A stretch of DNA of 64,000 bases from Desulfuromonadales bacterium (GCA_030154185.1 JASKKK010000005.1:1-64000); one strand, 5' to 3'; shown: positions 47,206 to 59,094, counted from the first letter of the stretch. The notes: generated from the sequence alone by a model not told the origin. Translations and numbers: made by a program.

Positions 47206-48117
47206 ATGAAAATCACTGCATCGATGGTTTCCGAACTGCGTACCAAAACCGGCGCAGGGATGATGGATTGTAAAAAAGCTCTTACCGAAGCCGGCGGAAA
47301 TATGGAAGAAGCTGTCGACCTGCTTCGTAAAAAAGGTCTTTCCGCCGCAGCCAAAAAAGCCGATCGCGCTGCTGCAGAAGGTCTCGTGGTCGGCCTTGCC
47401 GAGGGTGGCTGCGGAGTTCTGGTGGAAGTGAATGCCGAGACCGATTTCGTTGCCAAAAACGCCAATTTTCAGGAATTCACCAGCGGCGTGGCGAATGTTG
47501 TGCTCTCCTCCAAGCCCGCCGATCTCGAAGCTCTCAAGGCTCTTCCTTTTCCCGGAACCGGGCGTACCGTTGCCGAAGAGCAGACCCATCAGATAGCCAC
47601 TATCGGTGAAAATATCAATTTGCGGCGCTTTGTCTGTTTTGACAATGACCAGGGGGTCGTATCCTTCTATATTCACGGGGTCGGAAAAATCGGCGTTCTC
47701 GTGGAACTGGAAACCGCAAAGACTGATGATGAGCGTGTGTCCGCCCTGGCGCGCAACCTGGCCATGCATATAGCTGCCGCCAACCCCCCTTACCTGTGTC
47801 GCGACGATGTGCCCGCGGAAGTTGTGGAAAAAGAAAAAGACATCATGCGCACCAAGGCCATCGAAAGCGGCAAACCTGAAAAAATCGTTGAGAAAATCAT
47901 TGCCGGACAGATCAACAAATACTTCAGTGAAGTCTGCCTGCTTGAACAAGCTTACGTTATCGATCCCGACCACACCGTCGGCAAGGTAGTCGAGAACTTG
48001 GGCAAGGAGATAGGTGGCGATGTCAAACTGACTCGTTTCGCCCGCTATCAATTGGGTGAAGGTCTGGAAAAACGAGAAGACGACTTTGCGGCCGAGGTCG
48101 CTTCCATGACCAAGTAA
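47206..48117 (+). CDS. tsf: Translation elongation factor Ts
   Basis: Exchanges nucleotide on EF-Tu. The 303 residues begin with the UBA-like domain (VSELRTKTGAGMMDCKKALT), then the ETDFVAKNANFQEF core motif and two dimerisation subdomains, of full bacterial length. GAGGAGAG precedes ATG 47206. The pyrH start codon directly follows its stop. Confidence 0.98.
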   Translation: MKITASMVSELRTKTGAGMMDCKKALTEAGGNMEEAVDLLRKKGLSAAAKKADRAAAEGLVVGLAEGGCGVLVEVNAETDFVAKNANFQEFTSGVANVVLSSKPADLEALKALPFPGTGRTVAEEQTHQIATIGENINLRRFVCFDNDQGVVSFYIHGVGKIGVLVELETAKTDDERVSALARNLAMHIAAANPPYLCRDDVPAEVVEKEKDIMRTKAIESGKPEKIVEKIIAGQINKYFSEVCLLEQAYVIDPDHTVGKVVENLGKEIGGDVKLTRFARYQLGEGLEKREDDFAAEVASMTK

Positions 48118-48855
<738 letters not shown>

Positions 48856-48860
48856 ATTCC

Positions 48861-49418
48861 ATGTATAACGATGTCGTCAAGAAAGCTCGCAACGGAATGG
48901 ATAAGGCTGTAGACGCCTTGAAAAAGGACATGACCAAAGTACGTACCGGGAGGGCGTCCACCTCTCTTCTGGATGATGTGATGGTCGATTACTACGGCAC
49001 TCCTACGCCACTGAATCAGGTCGGCACCCTGACCGTTCCTGAATCTCGACTGATAACCATTCAACCTTGGGAAAAGAAACTTCTGCCGGATATTGAAAAG
49101 GCTATTTTCAAGGCCGATCTTGGGCTTACCCCGACGTCCGACGGGCAGCTCATCCGTATTGCCATTCCTCCCATGACCGAGGAACGCCGCAAGGAAATGG
49201 GCAAAGTGGTGCGGAAGATGGGAGAGGAGGCGAAGGTCAGTGTGCGCGGCGCTCGGCGCGACGCCAACGAGAGCTTGAAAAAACTGGAAAAAAACAAGGA
49301 AATCAGTGAGGATGAACAGAAGCGTGGCGAAAAGGAAATCCAGGATCTGACCGATTCCTTTGTGGCCAAAATTGATGAGCTTGTTGCCGGTAAAGAAAAG
49401 GAAATCATGGAAATCTGA
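48861..49418 (+). CDS. frr: Ribosome recycling factor
   Basis: A 185-residue two-domain tRNA mimic that splits post-termination ribosomes with EF-G. Motifs: [62 protein letters not shown] precedes the ATG. A terminator follows. Confidence 0.97.
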   Translation: MYNDVVKKARNGMDKAVDALKKDMTKVRTGRASTSLLDDVMVDYYGTPTPLNQVGTLTVPESRLITIQPWEKKLLPDIEKAIFKADLGLTPTSDGQLIRIAIPPMTEERRKEMGKVVRKMGEEAKVSVRGARRDANESLKKLEKNKEISEDEQKRGEKEIQDLTDSFVAKIDELVAGKEKEIMEI

Positions 49419-49510
49419 ACCCGGCTTCCGGCACGGCAGCGCACTTCGGTTCGAGGTCGCATCTGCCGGTGTCCGGCCTCCGGGAAGGGTAACCAGCAAA
49501 AGATAGACCG

Positions 49511-49540
49511 AGGGACGTCGGTGCGGCGTCCCTTTTCTTT
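49511..49540 (+). terminator. Terminator after frr
   Basis: GGGACG and CGTCCC arms with a 9-base loop, followed by TTTTCTTT. Confidence 0.85.
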
Positions 49541-49632
49541 ATGTGGAGCACGACCGATCCCTTCTTGCTGGGTAAAACCGGTTGTGCTAATGTTTTAAAC
49601 TTCGTTGCGATGTGAAGTCAGGCGGTGCCGAA

Positions 49633-50361
49633 ATGCGTATACCCCGACATCTCGCCATTATCATGGATGGTAACGGGCGTTGGGCCGAACAACGTGGCTT
49701 ACCCCGGATTCTCGGCCATCGTCATGGCGTTGAGACAGCCAAAACCATCATTGAAGAGTGCCGCCGGATGGGGGTGGCCTATCTCACCCTTTATGCTTTC
49801 AGCTCCGAAAACTGGGGTCGACCCAACGAAGAGGTCGATTCCCTGATGGCCTTGCTCAACACTTTCCTTGACAAAGAATTACAGACGCTTCTCACTCATC
49901 GAATCCGTCTCAACGTTATCGGAGCTATAGACCGTCTCCCTGCGCAGGTACGTGACACGCTGTTTCGTACCATGGAACGCACAGCCCAAAACCGGGATAT
50001 GGTTTTGACCCTTGCTCTCTCCTACGGGGCCCGCGATGAAATACTGGGCGCCGTTCGAACTCTCGTCGAAGAGGTCCAGAGCGGGCAACTCAAGCCCGAT
50101 GCCATCGATGAGCAGTGCTTTTCCCGCGCCCTCCAGACATCCGGTATGCCCGATCCGGACTTTCTCATTCGTACCAGCGGCGAAATACGCATCAGCAACT
50201 TTCTGCTGTGGCAGCTGGCTTATGCCGAAATCTATTTCACGCCGGTCTTATGGCCCGATTTCAGTCCCGCTCACCTGCACGACGCCTTTGTCGAATTCGA
50301 GCGTAGGGAACGTCGCTACGGTCTGACCGCTGAGCAATTACCCGATAAGTGTGATGACTGA
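49633..50361 (+). CDS. uppS: Undecaprenyl diphosphate synthase (isoprenyl transferase)
   Basis: A 242-residue cis-prenyltransferase that makes the C55 carrier for peptidoglycan and O-antigen. HLAIIMDGNGRWAEQRG with catalytic Asp12, YLTLYAFSSENWGRP, and RTSGEIRISNFLLWQLAYAE are the family regions. ATG 49633 is chosen; a GTG at 49612 is in frame. Its stop codon overlaps the AAGGAGG of the next gene. Confidence 0.96.
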   Translation: MRIPRHLAIIMDGNGRWAEQRGLPRILGHRHGVETAKTIIEECRRMGVAYLTLYAFSSENWGRPNEEVDSLMALLNTFLDKELQTLLTHRIRLNVIGAIDRLPAQVRDTLFRTMERTAQNRDMVLTLALSYGARDEILGAVRTLVEEVQSGQLKPDAIDEQCFSRALQTSGMPDPDFLIRTSGEIRISNFLLWQLAYAEIYFTPVLWPDFSPAHLHDAFVEFERRERRYGLTAEQLPDKCDD

Positions 50362-50372
50362 AGGAGGAAGAT

Positions 50373-51170
50373 ATTAAAACGCGAATCCTGACAGCATGTA
50401 TTGTGCTGCCTCTGCTTATAGCTTTTATTTTGAAGGCTCCCGCCTGGGGGTTTTTCTGTATGGTGGCCGGCATTGCCGGCTGGGCTCTCTGCGAATATTA
50501 CGCCATGGTTCTGCCTGGACGGCGATATGTCGAAAGATGGCTGGCGATTATCACCGGCGTTTCGCTGATGATTCCGCTAGTATTTGAGCAGTATGAGGTG
50601 TTTGTCGGGCTAATCACATTCATTGTTTTCATTTTTGCATGCCTGTTTCTGTTGCATCATGGCACCATGGAGAGAGCGGCTGGGGACCTCGCTCTGATGG
50701 TGTTCGGTTTTTTTTATTTAAGCATACCCCTTGCGCACATGGTCATGCTTCGCTATCTGGAGCATGGCACGCGCTGGATTCTGCTGGTGCTGTTCATGGT
50801 CATGGTCAATGATACCAGCGCATATTTTACCGGGACTTTTCTGGGACGGCATAAGTTGTATCCGAGCGTGAGTCCCAAAAAAAGTGTCGAAGGTGCCGTT
50901 GGCGGCCTGGCCGGCAGTCTTTGTGCCGCCGCCGTAGCGCATTGGACTTTTGTTCCCTGGACTGCCCTGTCGCATATCCTGCTCCTTGGGCTGGTGGCCG
51001 GAGTCGTTGCCGAACTCGGCGATCTGTTTGAATCTCTCCTGAAACGTTCTTTCGGCATAAAAGATTCCGGCGCACTGATTCCCGGGCACGGGGGGATACT
51101 CGATCGCCTTGACAGTCTGATATTCGTTTTTCCGTTAACATACTATTTCGCCCTGGCATTTCAGGGATAG
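50373..51170 (+). CDS. cdsA: Phosphatidate cytidylyltransferase
   Basis: Makes CDP-diacylglycerol for all phospholipids. About 265 residues with many membrane helices and the C-terminal signature ([20 protein letters not shown], then GILDRLDS). The N-terminus [18 protein letters not shown] is the usual CdsA start, but it is preceded by no ATG, GTG or TTG: the frame upstream reads stop, CTG, AAG, GAG, GAA, GAT, ATT. AAGGAGG (50361-50367) lies five bases before ATT 50373, so AUU initiation is the best reading. A GTG at 50403 lacks a ribosome site and would drop the first ten residues. Confidence 0.92.
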   Translation: MKTRILTACIVLPLLIAFILKAPAWGFFCMVAGIAGWALCEYYAMVLPGRRYVERWLAIITGVSLMIPLVFEQYEVFVGLITFIVFIFACLFLLHHGTMERAAGDLALMVFGFFYLSIPLAHMVMLRYLEHGTRWILLVLFMVMVNDTSAYFTGTFLGRHKLYPSVSPKKSVEGAVGGLAGSLCAAAVAHWTFVPWTALSHILLLGLVAGVVAELGDLFESLLKRSFGIKDSGALIPGHGGILDRLDSLIFVFPLTYYFALAFQG

Positions 51171-51178
51171 AGGGGATT

Positions 51179-52363
51179 ATGGCTTCCGCAAAAAGACTCG
51201 GCATCCTCGGTTCCACCGGCTCCATCGGAGTCAGCACCCTGGACATTGTGGCTGCATTTCCGGACCAGTTCGAAGTGGTGACCTTGACGGCGGGAAACAA
51301 TCTCGTTCGTCTGGAAGAGCAGATACGACGTTTTCGGCCCCAAATGGTCGCAGTGCTTTCTGAAGATGGAGCAAAACAGCTGAAACAACGGCTTGGCGAC
51401 GAGGCACCGCAGATTCTGTCCGGTATCGAGGGGTTGGTGGCATGCGCCACCCACGCGGGCATCGATATGGTGGTTTCCGCCATTGTCGGTGCTGCAGGAC
51501 TGGTTCCTACCATGTCTGCCATCGAGTCGGGCAAGGATATCGCTTTGGCCAACAAGGAAACATTGGTGACGGCAGGTTCGCTGATAACCGAAGCCGTGGC
51601 ACGACATGGCGTACGGCTGTTTCCCGTGGATAGCGAACATTCCGCGATCTTTCAGTCTCTGGAAGGACATCGCATGGATGACGTTCGTCGGTTGATTCTG
51701 ACCGCTTCGGGAGGGCCGTTTCGCAATCGTCCGCTTGAGGAGATGGTCGATATAACACCGGCCGATGCTCTGGCGCACCCGAACTGGAGCATGGGACGCA
51801 AAATTTCCATCGATTCCGCCACGATGATGAACAAGGGGCTGGAAGTCATCGAAGCGCGTTGGCTGTTCGATGTTCCGGCGGATCGCATCGCAGTTCATAT
51901 CCATCCCCAGAGTATCGTTCATTCCCTGGTCGAATACATCGATGGCGCCGTTATCGCCCAACTTGGCATTCCCGATATGAAAACGCCTATTGCATATGCC
52001 TTGTCCCATCCCAACCGATTGCCCCTCGATCTGCCCGCATTGGACCTTTGCAGTTTGCGCAATCTTACTTTCGACGATCCCGACCTCGAGCGTTTTCCCT
52101 GTCTGGGGCTTGCCTATGATGCTCTGGCCATGGACGGCACTGCGCCTGCCGTGCTTAATGCCGCCAATGAAGTGGCGGTCGACGCTTTTCTCAATGAAGA
52201 GATTGCCTTTCTCGACATTGCGCGGATCATTGGTGCGACCCTCAAGGGGCTGAAAGTGAAGCCTCTCGAGCATATCGATGATGTTCTGCGGGCCGATCTA
52301 TGGGGTCGGCGGGAGGCTCGTCGCCTCATCGACAGTCAGGCTGAAGGAGGACAGGCATGCTGA
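51179..52363 (+). CDS. dxr: 1-deoxy-D-xylulose-5-phosphate reductoisomerase
   Basis: The committed step of the MEP isoprenoid pathway, converting DXP to MEP with NADPH. The 394 residues show [39 protein letters not shown] and TASGGPFRN, and [20 protein letters not shown]. It overlaps rseP by seven bases. Products feed uppS just upstream. Confidence 0.98.
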   Translation: MASAKRLGILGSTGSIGVSTLDIVAAFPDQFEVVTLTAGNNLVRLEEQIRRFRPQMVAVLSEDGAKQLKQRLGDEAPQILSGIEGLVACATHAGIDMVVSAIVGAAGLVPTMSAIESGKDIALANKETLVTAGSLITEAVARHGVRLFPVDSEHSAIFQSLEGHRMDDVRRLILTASGGPFRNRPLEEMVDITPADALAHPNWSMGRKISIDSATMMNKGLEVIEARWLFDVPADRIAVHIHPQSIVHSLVEYIDGAVIAQLGIPDMKTPIAYALSHPNRLPLDLPALDLCSLRNLTFDDPDLERFPCLGLAYDALAMDGTAPAVLNAANEVAVDAFLNEEIAFLDIARIIGATLKGLKVKPLEHIDDVLRADLWGRREARRLIDSQAEGGQAC

Positions 52364-53685
52364 AAATCGTCGGCGGTATTCTCATGCTCGGGGTTCTGGT
52401 TTTCGTCCACGAGCTTGGACACTTTCTGATTGCCAAATGGTGCCGGGTCAAGGTGCTGAAATTTTCCCTCGGCTTCGGACCCAGACTTTTCTCGCGTACC
52501 TGGGGAGAGACGGAGTACCAGGTCTGCATTATACCTTTGGGAGGGTATGTGCAGATGCTTGGAGAAGGAGGGAACGAAGAGGGTCAGCCCCTTACGGAAG
52601 AAGACAAACAAAGATCGTTCGCCGAAAAGCCGGTATTGCAACGGCTTGCCATTGTTGCGGCCGGTCCGGCCATGAATCTGTTGCTGCCGTTTACGCTTTT
52701 GCCCCTGGCTTTTTTTATCGGCATGGATCAGCCCGCCTTTCTCGATCGGCCTGCCTGTGTCGGGTATGTTGTCAGCGAATCGCCCGCCGCACGTGCGGGT
52801 TTCGAGGTGGGGGACTGCATCAAGAGCATTTCTGGGCATCCGGCCGATACCTGGACTGAGGCTGAAAAAAACCTTCTTTCCGTTGCCGGTAAGAGAGTGT
52901 CGTTGCTGGTTGAGCGCGAAAAGGGGCCCGTCGACCTGCAGCTGCCTGCGGACGCCACCGCCGTGGAGGGGTTGCAGGGCGTAGGGCTTTTACCGCGGCA
53001 GGCTGCCGTTGTCGGATTTCTTCAGGACAACATGCCTGCGAGGAAGGCCGGGATGCAGCTGAACGATCGTATCGTTGCCATCGACGGTTCACCGGTGCGG
53101 TCCTGGTACGATATCCCCGCCCTGGTGGAGGCGAGCGAAGGCGCCGCCATGACCGTCGTCGTTGAACGCAGCGGAAGCTTTTTGAATCTGCAGCTCGATC
53201 CAAAGTTTATCGGCGAGAAAGAGTCCGGTCGATACATGCTTGGTATCGGACCGCAAGTGGAAACGGTTTTCAAGCGTTTCAGTCTCGGCGATGCTTTCCG
53301 TGAAGGGGTCGGACGCAGCGTGGAACTTGTCGACATGACGCTTCTGTTTTTACGCAAACTGTTTGCCGGACACATTTCCGCCAAGAACATCGGCGGTCCC
53401 ATCATGGTGGTGCAGATGGCGGGCTCTGTCGCAGAAGAGGTCGATCTGGCCAAGATTCTTTCCATGCTGGCATTTTTGAGCATTCAATTGGGGATCCTCA
53501 ATCTGCTTCCGGTACCCATCCTCGATGGAGGACACCTGCTGTTCGGAGCCGTTGAGCTGGTGCGCGGCAAGCCTCTGTCGGAGCAGGCACGGGAGATCGC
53601 CCAACAGGTCGGCCTGGTGTTTATTATTCTGCTGATGGCATGGGCTTTTTATAATGACATTATGCGTCTGACCTTCGGGGGGTAG
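52357..53685 (+). CDS. rseP: RIP site-2 metalloprotease RseP
   Basis: A 442-residue inner-membrane zinc protease. The zinc site is HELGH at residues 18-22 in the first helix; two PDZ domains lie at about 110-290; the third ligand region is [15 protein letters not shown]. It cleaves anti-sigma factors or leftover signal peptides in the membrane. The gene order dxr-rseP is widely conserved. Confidence 0.96.
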   Translation: MLKIVGGILMLGVLVFVHELGHFLIAKWCRVKVLKFSLGFGPRLFSRTWGETEYQVCIIPLGGYVQMLGEGGNEEGQPLTEEDKQRSFAEKPVLQRLAIVAAGPAMNLLLPFTLLPLAFFIGMDQPAFLDRPACVGYVVSESPAARAGFEVGDCIKSISGHPADTWTEAEKNLLSVAGKRVSLLVEREKGPVDLQLPADATAVEGLQGVGLLPRQAAVVGFLQDNMPARKAGMQLNDRIVAIDGSPVRSWYDIPALVEASEGAAMTVVVERSGSFLNLQLDPKFIGEKESGRYMLGIGPQVETVFKRFSLGDAFREGVGRSVELVDMTLLFLRKLFAGHISAKNIGGPIMVVQMAGSVAEEVDLAKILSMLAFLSIQLGILNLLPVPILDGGHLLFGAVELVRGKPLSEQAREIAQQVGLVFIILLMAWAFYNDIMRLTFGG

Positions 53686-53686
53686 A

Positions 53687-54397
53687 ATGGAGGAGCTGGC
53701 AGTAACCGTCGATACTTCGACTCCGGCCGGTAGCGTGGCTCTCAATCGAGGGGAAGACCTGCTCGGGGAGGTGGTGTTGCACCTGCGGGGCACGCATACG
53801 GATCGCATTCTCAGTTCCCTGAACTGGTTGCTCACCGAGGCATGTGTAAAACCGTCTGAAGTCGATGTGTTCGGTGTCGTGATCGGGCCGGGTAGCTTCA
53901 CCGGCTTGCGGGTCGGGGTCGCTACCGTCAAAGGGCTTGCCTTTGCCTGTGACACCCCCGTTGTCGGGGTGTCATCTCTGGAGACCCTCGCCATGGGGCG
54001 CCCTGCCTCCGCTTATCCGGTTTGCACCATGATCGATGCCCGAAAACACGAAGTGTATGGCGCGGTGTACGACTGTCGGCAAGAAGTCCCCATAAACCAG
54101 GTTCAAGAACAGGTTGTACCGCCGAGGGTCATGTTGGAACAGTTGCAGGGAGAACATCTGTTTGTTGGCAGCGGGGCTGTTTTGTATCGTGATCTTATTC
54201 TGGAACGGATGGGTGACAAGGCACATTTCGTGCCCAGGGCGGTGAATCTTCCCAGGGCTTCGTCTGCTGCAGCGCTGGTTTTGGCCCGCTATCGTGTCGG
54301 TAAGACATGCACCGCCCGGGAAATCGCGCCACGTTACATCCGGGCTTCAGAAGCGGAAATCATGCGTGCCGCCAAGCAGGCCTCCAAGACTACCTGA
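53687..54397 (+). CDS. tsaB: tRNA threonylcarbamoyladenosine synthesis protein TsaB
   Basis: A 236-residue ASKHA-fold protein that activates TsaD for t6A37 modification of tRNA. VTVDTSTPAGSVALNRGEDL start, GPGSFTGLRVGVATVKGLAF and TMIDARKHEVYGAVYD are family motifs. It begins two bases after rseP. tsaD and tsaE are not in the window. Confidence 0.94.
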   Translation: MEELAVTVDTSTPAGSVALNRGEDLLGEVVLHLRGTHTDRILSSLNWLLTEACVKPSEVDVFGVVIGPGSFTGLRVGVATVKGLAFACDTPVVGVSSLETLAMGRPASAYPVCTMIDARKHEVYGAVYDCRQEVPINQVQEQVVPPRVMLEQLQGEHLFVGSGAVLYRDLILERMGDKAHFVPRAVNLPRASSAAALVLARYRVGKTCTAREIAPRYIRASEAEIMRAAKQASKTT

Positions 54398-54539
54398 TTT
54401 TCATCCGAACGCGCTTTACCTCCCGGGAGTATCGTCCGACGTCTGCATGGTAGACGCATGATTTCGACTTGCACCGGAACGTGGTTTGCAGGGCCTGGTG
54501 CACATGCGTCACAGACCAATCGACAGGCCGCTAATGCAG

Positions 54540-54568
54540 TTGACATATTTGGGGCGATTCGCTATTTT
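54540..54568 (+). promoter_or_regulatory. Promoter for the DUF465 gene
   Basis: Consensus TTGACA (54540-54545), 17 bases, TATTTT (54563-54568), about 48 bases before the start. The rest of the tsaB-DUF465 gap (218 bases) shows nothing recognisable. Confidence 0.65.
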
Positions 54569-54615
54569 GAAACAGGCTCGTCGCTCTTTGTCAACCCTTT
54601 CCTGGGAGGTGTCTG

Positions 54616-54837
54616 ATGGAAGAACAAGATCTTGGGCTGGTCCGGCGGCTCTGCGATGAAAGCCCTCGTTATCGCAGGCTTTACGAGGAACACATGTTCC
54701 TCGAAAGGGAACTGTCTCTGCTGGATCAGCGAGGGGCACTCAGCCCCGAAGAAGAACTCCAGAGGAGAAAAGTGCAGAAGTTGAAATTGGCGGGCAAGGA
54801 TGAAATGGCGCAGATCATGCGCTGCTGGAAACGTTAA
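54616..54837 (+). CDS. DUF465 (YdcH-like) small protein
   Basis: A 73-residue, highly charged helical protein. The pattern SPRYRRLYEEHMFLERELSL and the C-terminal EEELQRRKVQKLKLAGKDEM are typical of DUF465, a two-helix coiled-coil family of unknown function. GGGAGG precedes the ATG. It has its own promoter and a terminator hairpin after it. Confidence 0.9.
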   Translation: MEEQDLGLVRRLCDESPRYRRLYEEHMFLERELSLLDQRGALSPEEELQRRKVQKLKLAGKDEMAQIMRCWKR

Positions 54838-54859
54838 AAAATATTTTCCCGATTTGGCT

Positions 54860-54892
54860 GAAAGGGTTTGGACGCAGCGTCCGAACCCTTTC
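54860..54892 (+). terminator. Terminator after the DUF465 gene
   Basis: A 15-pair stem (GAAAGGGTTTGGACG with GTCCGAACCCTTTC) and a three-base loop. There is no T run beyond the stem. Confidence 0.7.
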
Positions 54893-54941
54893 TGCATCAT
54901 GCGGTATTCGATTATTTCAAAAAAAGGTTTTGTTTGATCGA

Positions 54942-55082
54942 TATAATTAAGGAGCTTGGGTACCCGAATGATCCGGAGGGTGCTCAACTGAATGCGGGCA
55001 GGTGTCGTTGCTGAGGGGGCGAATTTTTCGGCCGCCCTTATCCCGGACCATAGATCTGCAAGAAAGGAAAAGATCCGACCAT
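54942..55082 (+). promoter_or_regulatory. ilvD -10 element and leader with a possible leader peptide
   Basis: A perfect TATAAT (54942-54947) has a weak -35. The leader of about 130 bases contains a short frame starting with ATG at 54967 (MIRRVLN, then stop) with one Ile, Val and Leu codon each, and a GC-rich region (about 55014-55047) able to form a stem around AATTTTT. This could be a transcription attenuator for a branched-chain operon; the evidence is weak. Confidence 0.35.
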
Positions 55083-56753
55083 ATGAAAGGCAAACGTAGC
55101 GAAGCCATTACCAAAGGTTTTGAAAGAGCGCCTCATCGTGCGCTGCTGATGGGGACCGGTATTCCGCGCAAGGAACTGGGAAAACCGCTTATCGGGATTG
55201 CCACCTCCTTCACCGATCTCATTCCCGGGCATATCGGCATGCGGGATTTGGAGCGCTTTATCGAAAAAGGGGTCCATACCGGGGGGGGGTATTCCTTCCT
55301 GTTCGGCATTCCAGGTGTCTGCGATGGCATCGCCATGGGGCATAAGGGAATGCATTATTCCCTGTCCACCCGCGAACTGATTGCGGATATGGTCGAATCC
55401 ATTGCCGAGGCACATCGTCTGGACGGTCTGGTGTTGCTGACCAACTGCGATAAGATCACCCCCGGCATGCTGATGGCGGCCGCGCGTCTCGATATTCCCT
55501 GCATCGTGGTTACGGCGGGTCCCATGCTTACCGGTACCGGACGTGGTGGAAGACGGTATTCCTTCGTCACGGATACCTTCGAGGCCATGGGGCGCTATAA
55601 AAAAGGTGAAATCGACGCCAACGAGCTTCAACAGTGCGAGAACCGTGCCTGCCCCGGCGCCGGATCCTGCCAGGGATTGTTTACCGCCAATACCATGGCG
55701 ATTCTGACGGAAACCCTGGGCATGAGTCTGGCAGGGTGCGGTACCGCTCTGGCCGTTTCCTCCCTGAAACGACAGATCGCCTTCGCCTCCGGCGAGCGCA
55801 TCGTCGACCTGGTTCGCGGAGGAATCACGCCTCGGCAGATTCTCACCCGCGAAGCGTTCGAAAATGCGATCCGGGTCGATCTGGCGCTCGGAGGTTCGAG
55901 CAATACCGTGCTGCATCTGCTGTCCATCGCCCATGAGGCCGAAGTCGACCTGCCGCTCGATCTGTTTGACAAGCTGAGTCGTGAAACGCCCCAACTTGCA
56001 TCCATGAATCCCGGTGGCAAATATTTCATGGAAGATCTGGATGCTGCAGGAGGGGTGCCCGGGGTGTTGTATCAGTTGCGAGAGTACATTCACGACAACC
56101 CGACTCTCAACGGTGCGACCGTGAAAGAGATTATAGACAGCGTCGTCGATGTCGACGAGGAGGTCATCCATCCGATGAACGACGCCGTTCGCCCGGAAGG
56201 GGGGATCGCTGTGCTTTCAGGCAACCTGGCCCCCGATGGTGCGATCGTAAAACAGTCTGGCGTCTCCGACAAAATGATGAAATTCGAAGGGACGGCCCGT
56301 TGTTTCAATTCCGAGGAAGAGGCCATGCAAGCCCTTATGGAAGGTGCCATCAACGCCGGCGATGTGGTGGTTATTCGCTATGAAGGACCCAAAGGCGGAC
56401 CCGGGATGCGGGAAATGCTGGCGCCTACCGCTACTATCATGGGGATGGGACTCGGCGACAGTGTCGCCTTGATCACCGATGGACGTTTTTCCGGCGGTAC
56501 CCGTGGGCCCTGCATCGGGCATATCTCACCCGAGGCCGCGGTAGGTGGACCCATCGCCCTGGTGCAGGACGGGGATAAAATTGCCCTCGACATTCCGTCG
56601 CGGAGTCTGGAATTGAAAGTTACCGATCAGGAAATGGATCAACGACGTCAGCGCTGGCAGGCGCCAGAACCTAAAATCAAGAAAGGCTGGTTGTCCCGTT
56701 ATGCCTCTGTTGTGACGTCGGCCAATACCGGCGCCATTTGTAAAGCACGTTGA
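55083..56753 (+). CDS. ilvD: Dihydroxy-acid dehydratase
   Basis: Iron-sulfur dehydratase giving the 2-keto acid precursors of valine and isoleucine. The 556 residues show [20 protein letters not shown] and [20 protein letters not shown] with the cluster cysteines, [13 protein letters not shown], and [21 protein letters not shown] 55083 is chosen; an in-frame TTG at 55002 adds non-conserved residues. First gene of the ilv-leu stretch. Confidence 0.97.
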   Translation: MKGKRSEAITKGFERAPHRALLMGTGIPRKELGKPLIGIATSFTDLIPGHIGMRDLERFIEKGVHTGGGYSFLFGIPGVCDGIAMGHKGMHYSLSTRELIADMVESIAEAHRLDGLVLLTNCDKITPGMLMAAARLDIPCIVVTAGPMLTGTGRGGRRYSFVTDTFEAMGRYKKGEIDANELQQCENRACPGAGSCQGLFTANTMAILTETLGMSLAGCGTALAVSSLKRQIAFASGERIVDLVRGGITPRQILTREAFENAIRVDLALGGSSNTVLHLLSIAHEAEVDLPLDLFDKLSRETPQLASMNPGGKYFMEDLDAAGGVPGVLYQLREYIHDNPTLNGATVKEIIDSVVDVDEEVIHPMNDAVRPEGGIAVLSGNLAPDGAIVKQSGVSDKMMKFEGTARCFNSEEEAMQALMEGAINAGDVVVIRYEGPKGGPGMREMLAPTATIMGMGLGDSVALITDGRFSGGTRGPCIGHISPEAAVGGPIALVQDGDKIALDIPSRSLELKVTDQEMDQRRQRWQAPEPKIKKGWLSRYASVVTSANTGAICKAR

Positions 56754-56767
56754 AAACAAGTGCTGGC

Positions 56768-56791
56768 ACCGGCCGCCAGGTGGCGGTCGGT
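56768..56791 (+). repeat. Hairpin between ilvD and ilvB
   Basis: ACCGGCCGCC and GGCGGTCGGT form a 10-pair stem with one G-U and a 4-base loop. There is no T run, so RNA stability or processing is more likely than termination. Confidence 0.55.
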
Positions 56792-56829
56792 TGTGGATTT
56801 AATGAAACTGGCATACGAGGAGGCATTGC

Positions 56830-58527
56830 GTGAAAAGGACCGGTTCTCAGATTCTGCTTGAAAGCCTGTTGCAGGAAGAGGTGGACACCGTTTTCGGTTA
56901 TCCTGGCGGCACGGTAATCAATATCTACAACGATCTGCTCGATTATCCCATCAAGCACATCCTTACCCGACACGAACAGGCGGCAGTGCACTCTGCCGAT
57001 GGCTATGCCAGGGCGACGGGGAAGGTGGGTGTGGCCATTGCCACCAGCGGTCCCGGGGCAACCAATACGGTGACCGGTATCGCCACCGCCTACATGGATT
57101 CCATTCCCATGGTCGTCATTACGGGGCAGGTGCCGACCCCGCTGATCGGTAACGATGCTTTTCAGGAGGCGGATATCGTAGGTATCACGCGTTCCATAAC
57201 CAAGCATAATTATCTGGTCAAGGATGTCAGGGACCTCTCCCGCATCGTGAAGCAAGCTTTCTATATTGCCCGCACCGGGCGACCGGGACCGGTTCTTATC
57301 GATTTGCCCAAGGATGTGCAGCTGGCGACGACCGAATTCGCTTATCCCGAAAGTGTCGAACTGCGTGGCTATAAACCGACCATCAGCGGCAATGTGCGGC
57401 AGGTCGAAAAAGCCGCCAAGATGATCATGGCGGCTCGGCGACCGGTGCTCTATGTCGGCGGCGGGGCTACCGCTTCTGATGCCGGAAAGGATCTCATTGC
57501 CTTTGCGGAACTCTTGCAGACGCCGGTCGTCACCACCCTCATGGGGATGGCGGCGTTTCCGACCGGACACCCCCTGTCTCTCGGCATGCTCGGCATGCAC
57601 GGTACCTATTATGCCAATATGGCCGTGACCAACTCGGATCTGCTTATAGCGATCGGCGCTCGATTCGACGATCGCGTTACCGGGCGTGTGGCGGCTTTTG
57701 CACCCAAGGCCAAGATTGTTCATATCGATATCGATCCGACATCGATTAAAAAGAATGTACGGGTTGATCTGCCGATTGTCGGGGAACTGCGTGACGTCAT
57801 AGGCAAAATTTCCTCCAAACTGCAGGAGGACAAAGATCAGATCGCTGCGCTTTCCGAGCATACCGCCCCCTGGCGCAGTCAGATCGATTCCTGGCGTGCC
57901 CAGTATCCGATGACCTACAAGTCCAGCGACAAGGTCATCAAACCCCAATATGTCATTGAAAAAATCCGCGAGCTGACCCGTGAGGACGCCATCATCGCCA
58001 CGGAAGTGGGGCAGCACCAGATGTGGACGGCGCAGTTCTTCAACTTTTGTCACCCCCGCACCTTTCTGACCTCGGGAGGTTTGGGCACTATGGGATTTGG
58101 CCTGCCCGCTGCACTGGGAGCCCAGGTTGCCTGTCCCGATCGGCAGGTGATAGACATATCCGGAGACGGTTCCTTTCAAATGAATTCCCAGGAATTGGCC
58201 ACCCTGGTGCAGTACAAACTGCCGGTAAAGATCGCGATTCTGAATAATAACTTTCTGGGTATGGTGCGTCAGTGGCAGCAGCTTTTCTTTGATCGACGCT
58301 ATAGTCAGACCCCCCTCGATGTGCCCATCGATTTTGTAAAGCTGGCCGAAGCATACGGTGCGACCGGATTGCTGGCCGACAAGCCGGACCAGGTTGAGAG
58401 CGTTATCCGCAAGGCTCTTGATACGCCCGGTCCCGTATTGATGGAATTCAGGGTCGATCGTGAGGAAAATGTCATGCCCATGGTGCCTGCCGGGGCTGCT
58501 ATCGATGAAATGGTTCTGGCTTCTTAG
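56830..58527 (+). CDS. ilvB: Acetolactate synthase large (catalytic) subunit
   Basis: Thiamine-diphosphate enzyme of 565 residues that condenses pyruvate with pyruvate or 2-oxobutyrate. [20 protein letters not shown] with catalytic Glu region [20 protein letters not shown], and the ThDP/Mg site [20 protein letters not shown] with [14 protein letters not shown]. It starts with GTG at 56830, after GAGGAGG. ilvN begins 12 bases later. Confidence 0.97.
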   Translation: MKRTGSQILLESLLQEEVDTVFGYPGGTVINIYNDLLDYPIKHILTRHEQAAVHSADGYARATGKVGVAIATSGPGATNTVTGIATAYMDSIPMVVITGQVPTPLIGNDAFQEADIVGITRSITKHNYLVKDVRDLSRIVKQAFYIARTGRPGPVLIDLPKDVQLATTEFAYPESVELRGYKPTISGNVRQVEKAAKMIMAARRPVLYVGGGATASDAGKDLIAFAELLQTPVVTTLMGMAAFPTGHPLSLGMLGMHGTYYANMAVTNSDLLIAIGARFDDRVTGRVAAFAPKAKIVHIDIDPTSIKKNVRVDLPIVGELRDVIGKISSKLQEDKDQIAALSEHTAPWRSQIDSWRAQYPMTYKSSDKVIKPQYVIEKIRELTREDAIIATEVGQHQMWTAQFFNFCHPRTFLTSGGLGTMGFGLPAALGAQVACPDRQVIDISGDGSFQMNSQELATLVQYKLPVKIAILNNNFLGMVRQWQQLFFDRRYSQTPLDVPIDFVKLAEAYGATGLLADKPDQVESVIRKALDTPGPVLMEFRVDREENVMPMVPAGAAIDEMVLAS

Positions 58528-58539
58528 GAGGTGGGTGAC

Positions 58540-59046
58540 ATGGCAAGCCATGAGGCAAAACATACGATTTCTGTTCTGGTTGAAAACGAGTTCGGCGTTC
58601 TTACCCGTGTAGCCGGTCTTTTTTCCGGTCGTGGTTTCAATATTGAAAGTCTTTCCGTCGCACCGACCCTGGACGACAGCATTTCGCGAATGACCATCGT
58701 TACCAGCGGAGATGAGCGGATTCTTGAGCAGATCACCAAGCAGCTCAACAAACTCATCGACACCATCAAGGTCATCGATTTTACCGACAGCGAATACGTG
58801 GAGCGGGAAATGGCGCTTATCAAGGTTCAGGCCACGGAAGATACGCGCGCCGAAGTGTTGCGCATCGTCGATATTTTCCGGGGCAATGTCGTGGATGTGA
58901 CGGCCCGCAGTTATACCATGGAAATTACGGGCGCACCGAGTAAGATCAAGGCCGTGATCGATCTTCTTAAGCCTATCGGCATCCAGGAGATCGTGCGTTC
59001 AGGCCCTGTGGTCCTTGGTCGGGGGGCTAAGGGGTGGAACGGCTGA
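58540..59046 (+). CDS. ilvN: Acetolactate synthase small (regulatory) subunit
   Basis: A 168-residue subunit with an N-terminal ACT domain (ISVLVENEFGVLTRVAGLFS, RGFNIESLSVAPTLDDSISR), which binds valine for feedback control, and a C-terminal regulatory domain (EVLRIVDIFRGNVVDVTARS). AGGAGGTG lies six bases before ATG 58540. In related Geobacter, ilvC often follows, but here psd is next. Confidence 0.96.
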   Translation: MASHEAKHTISVLVENEFGVLTRVAGLFSGRGFNIESLSVAPTLDDSISRMTIVTSGDERILEQITKQLNKLIDTIKVIDFTDSEYVEREMALIKVQATEDTRAEVLRIVDIFRGNVVDVTARSYTMEITGAPSKIKAVIDLLKPIGIQEIVRSGPVVLGRGAKGWNG

Positions 59047-59094
59047 ACGGGGCTTTTCGGTCTGTCTCGAATATCAATAGTGAGGAAACCGCAT

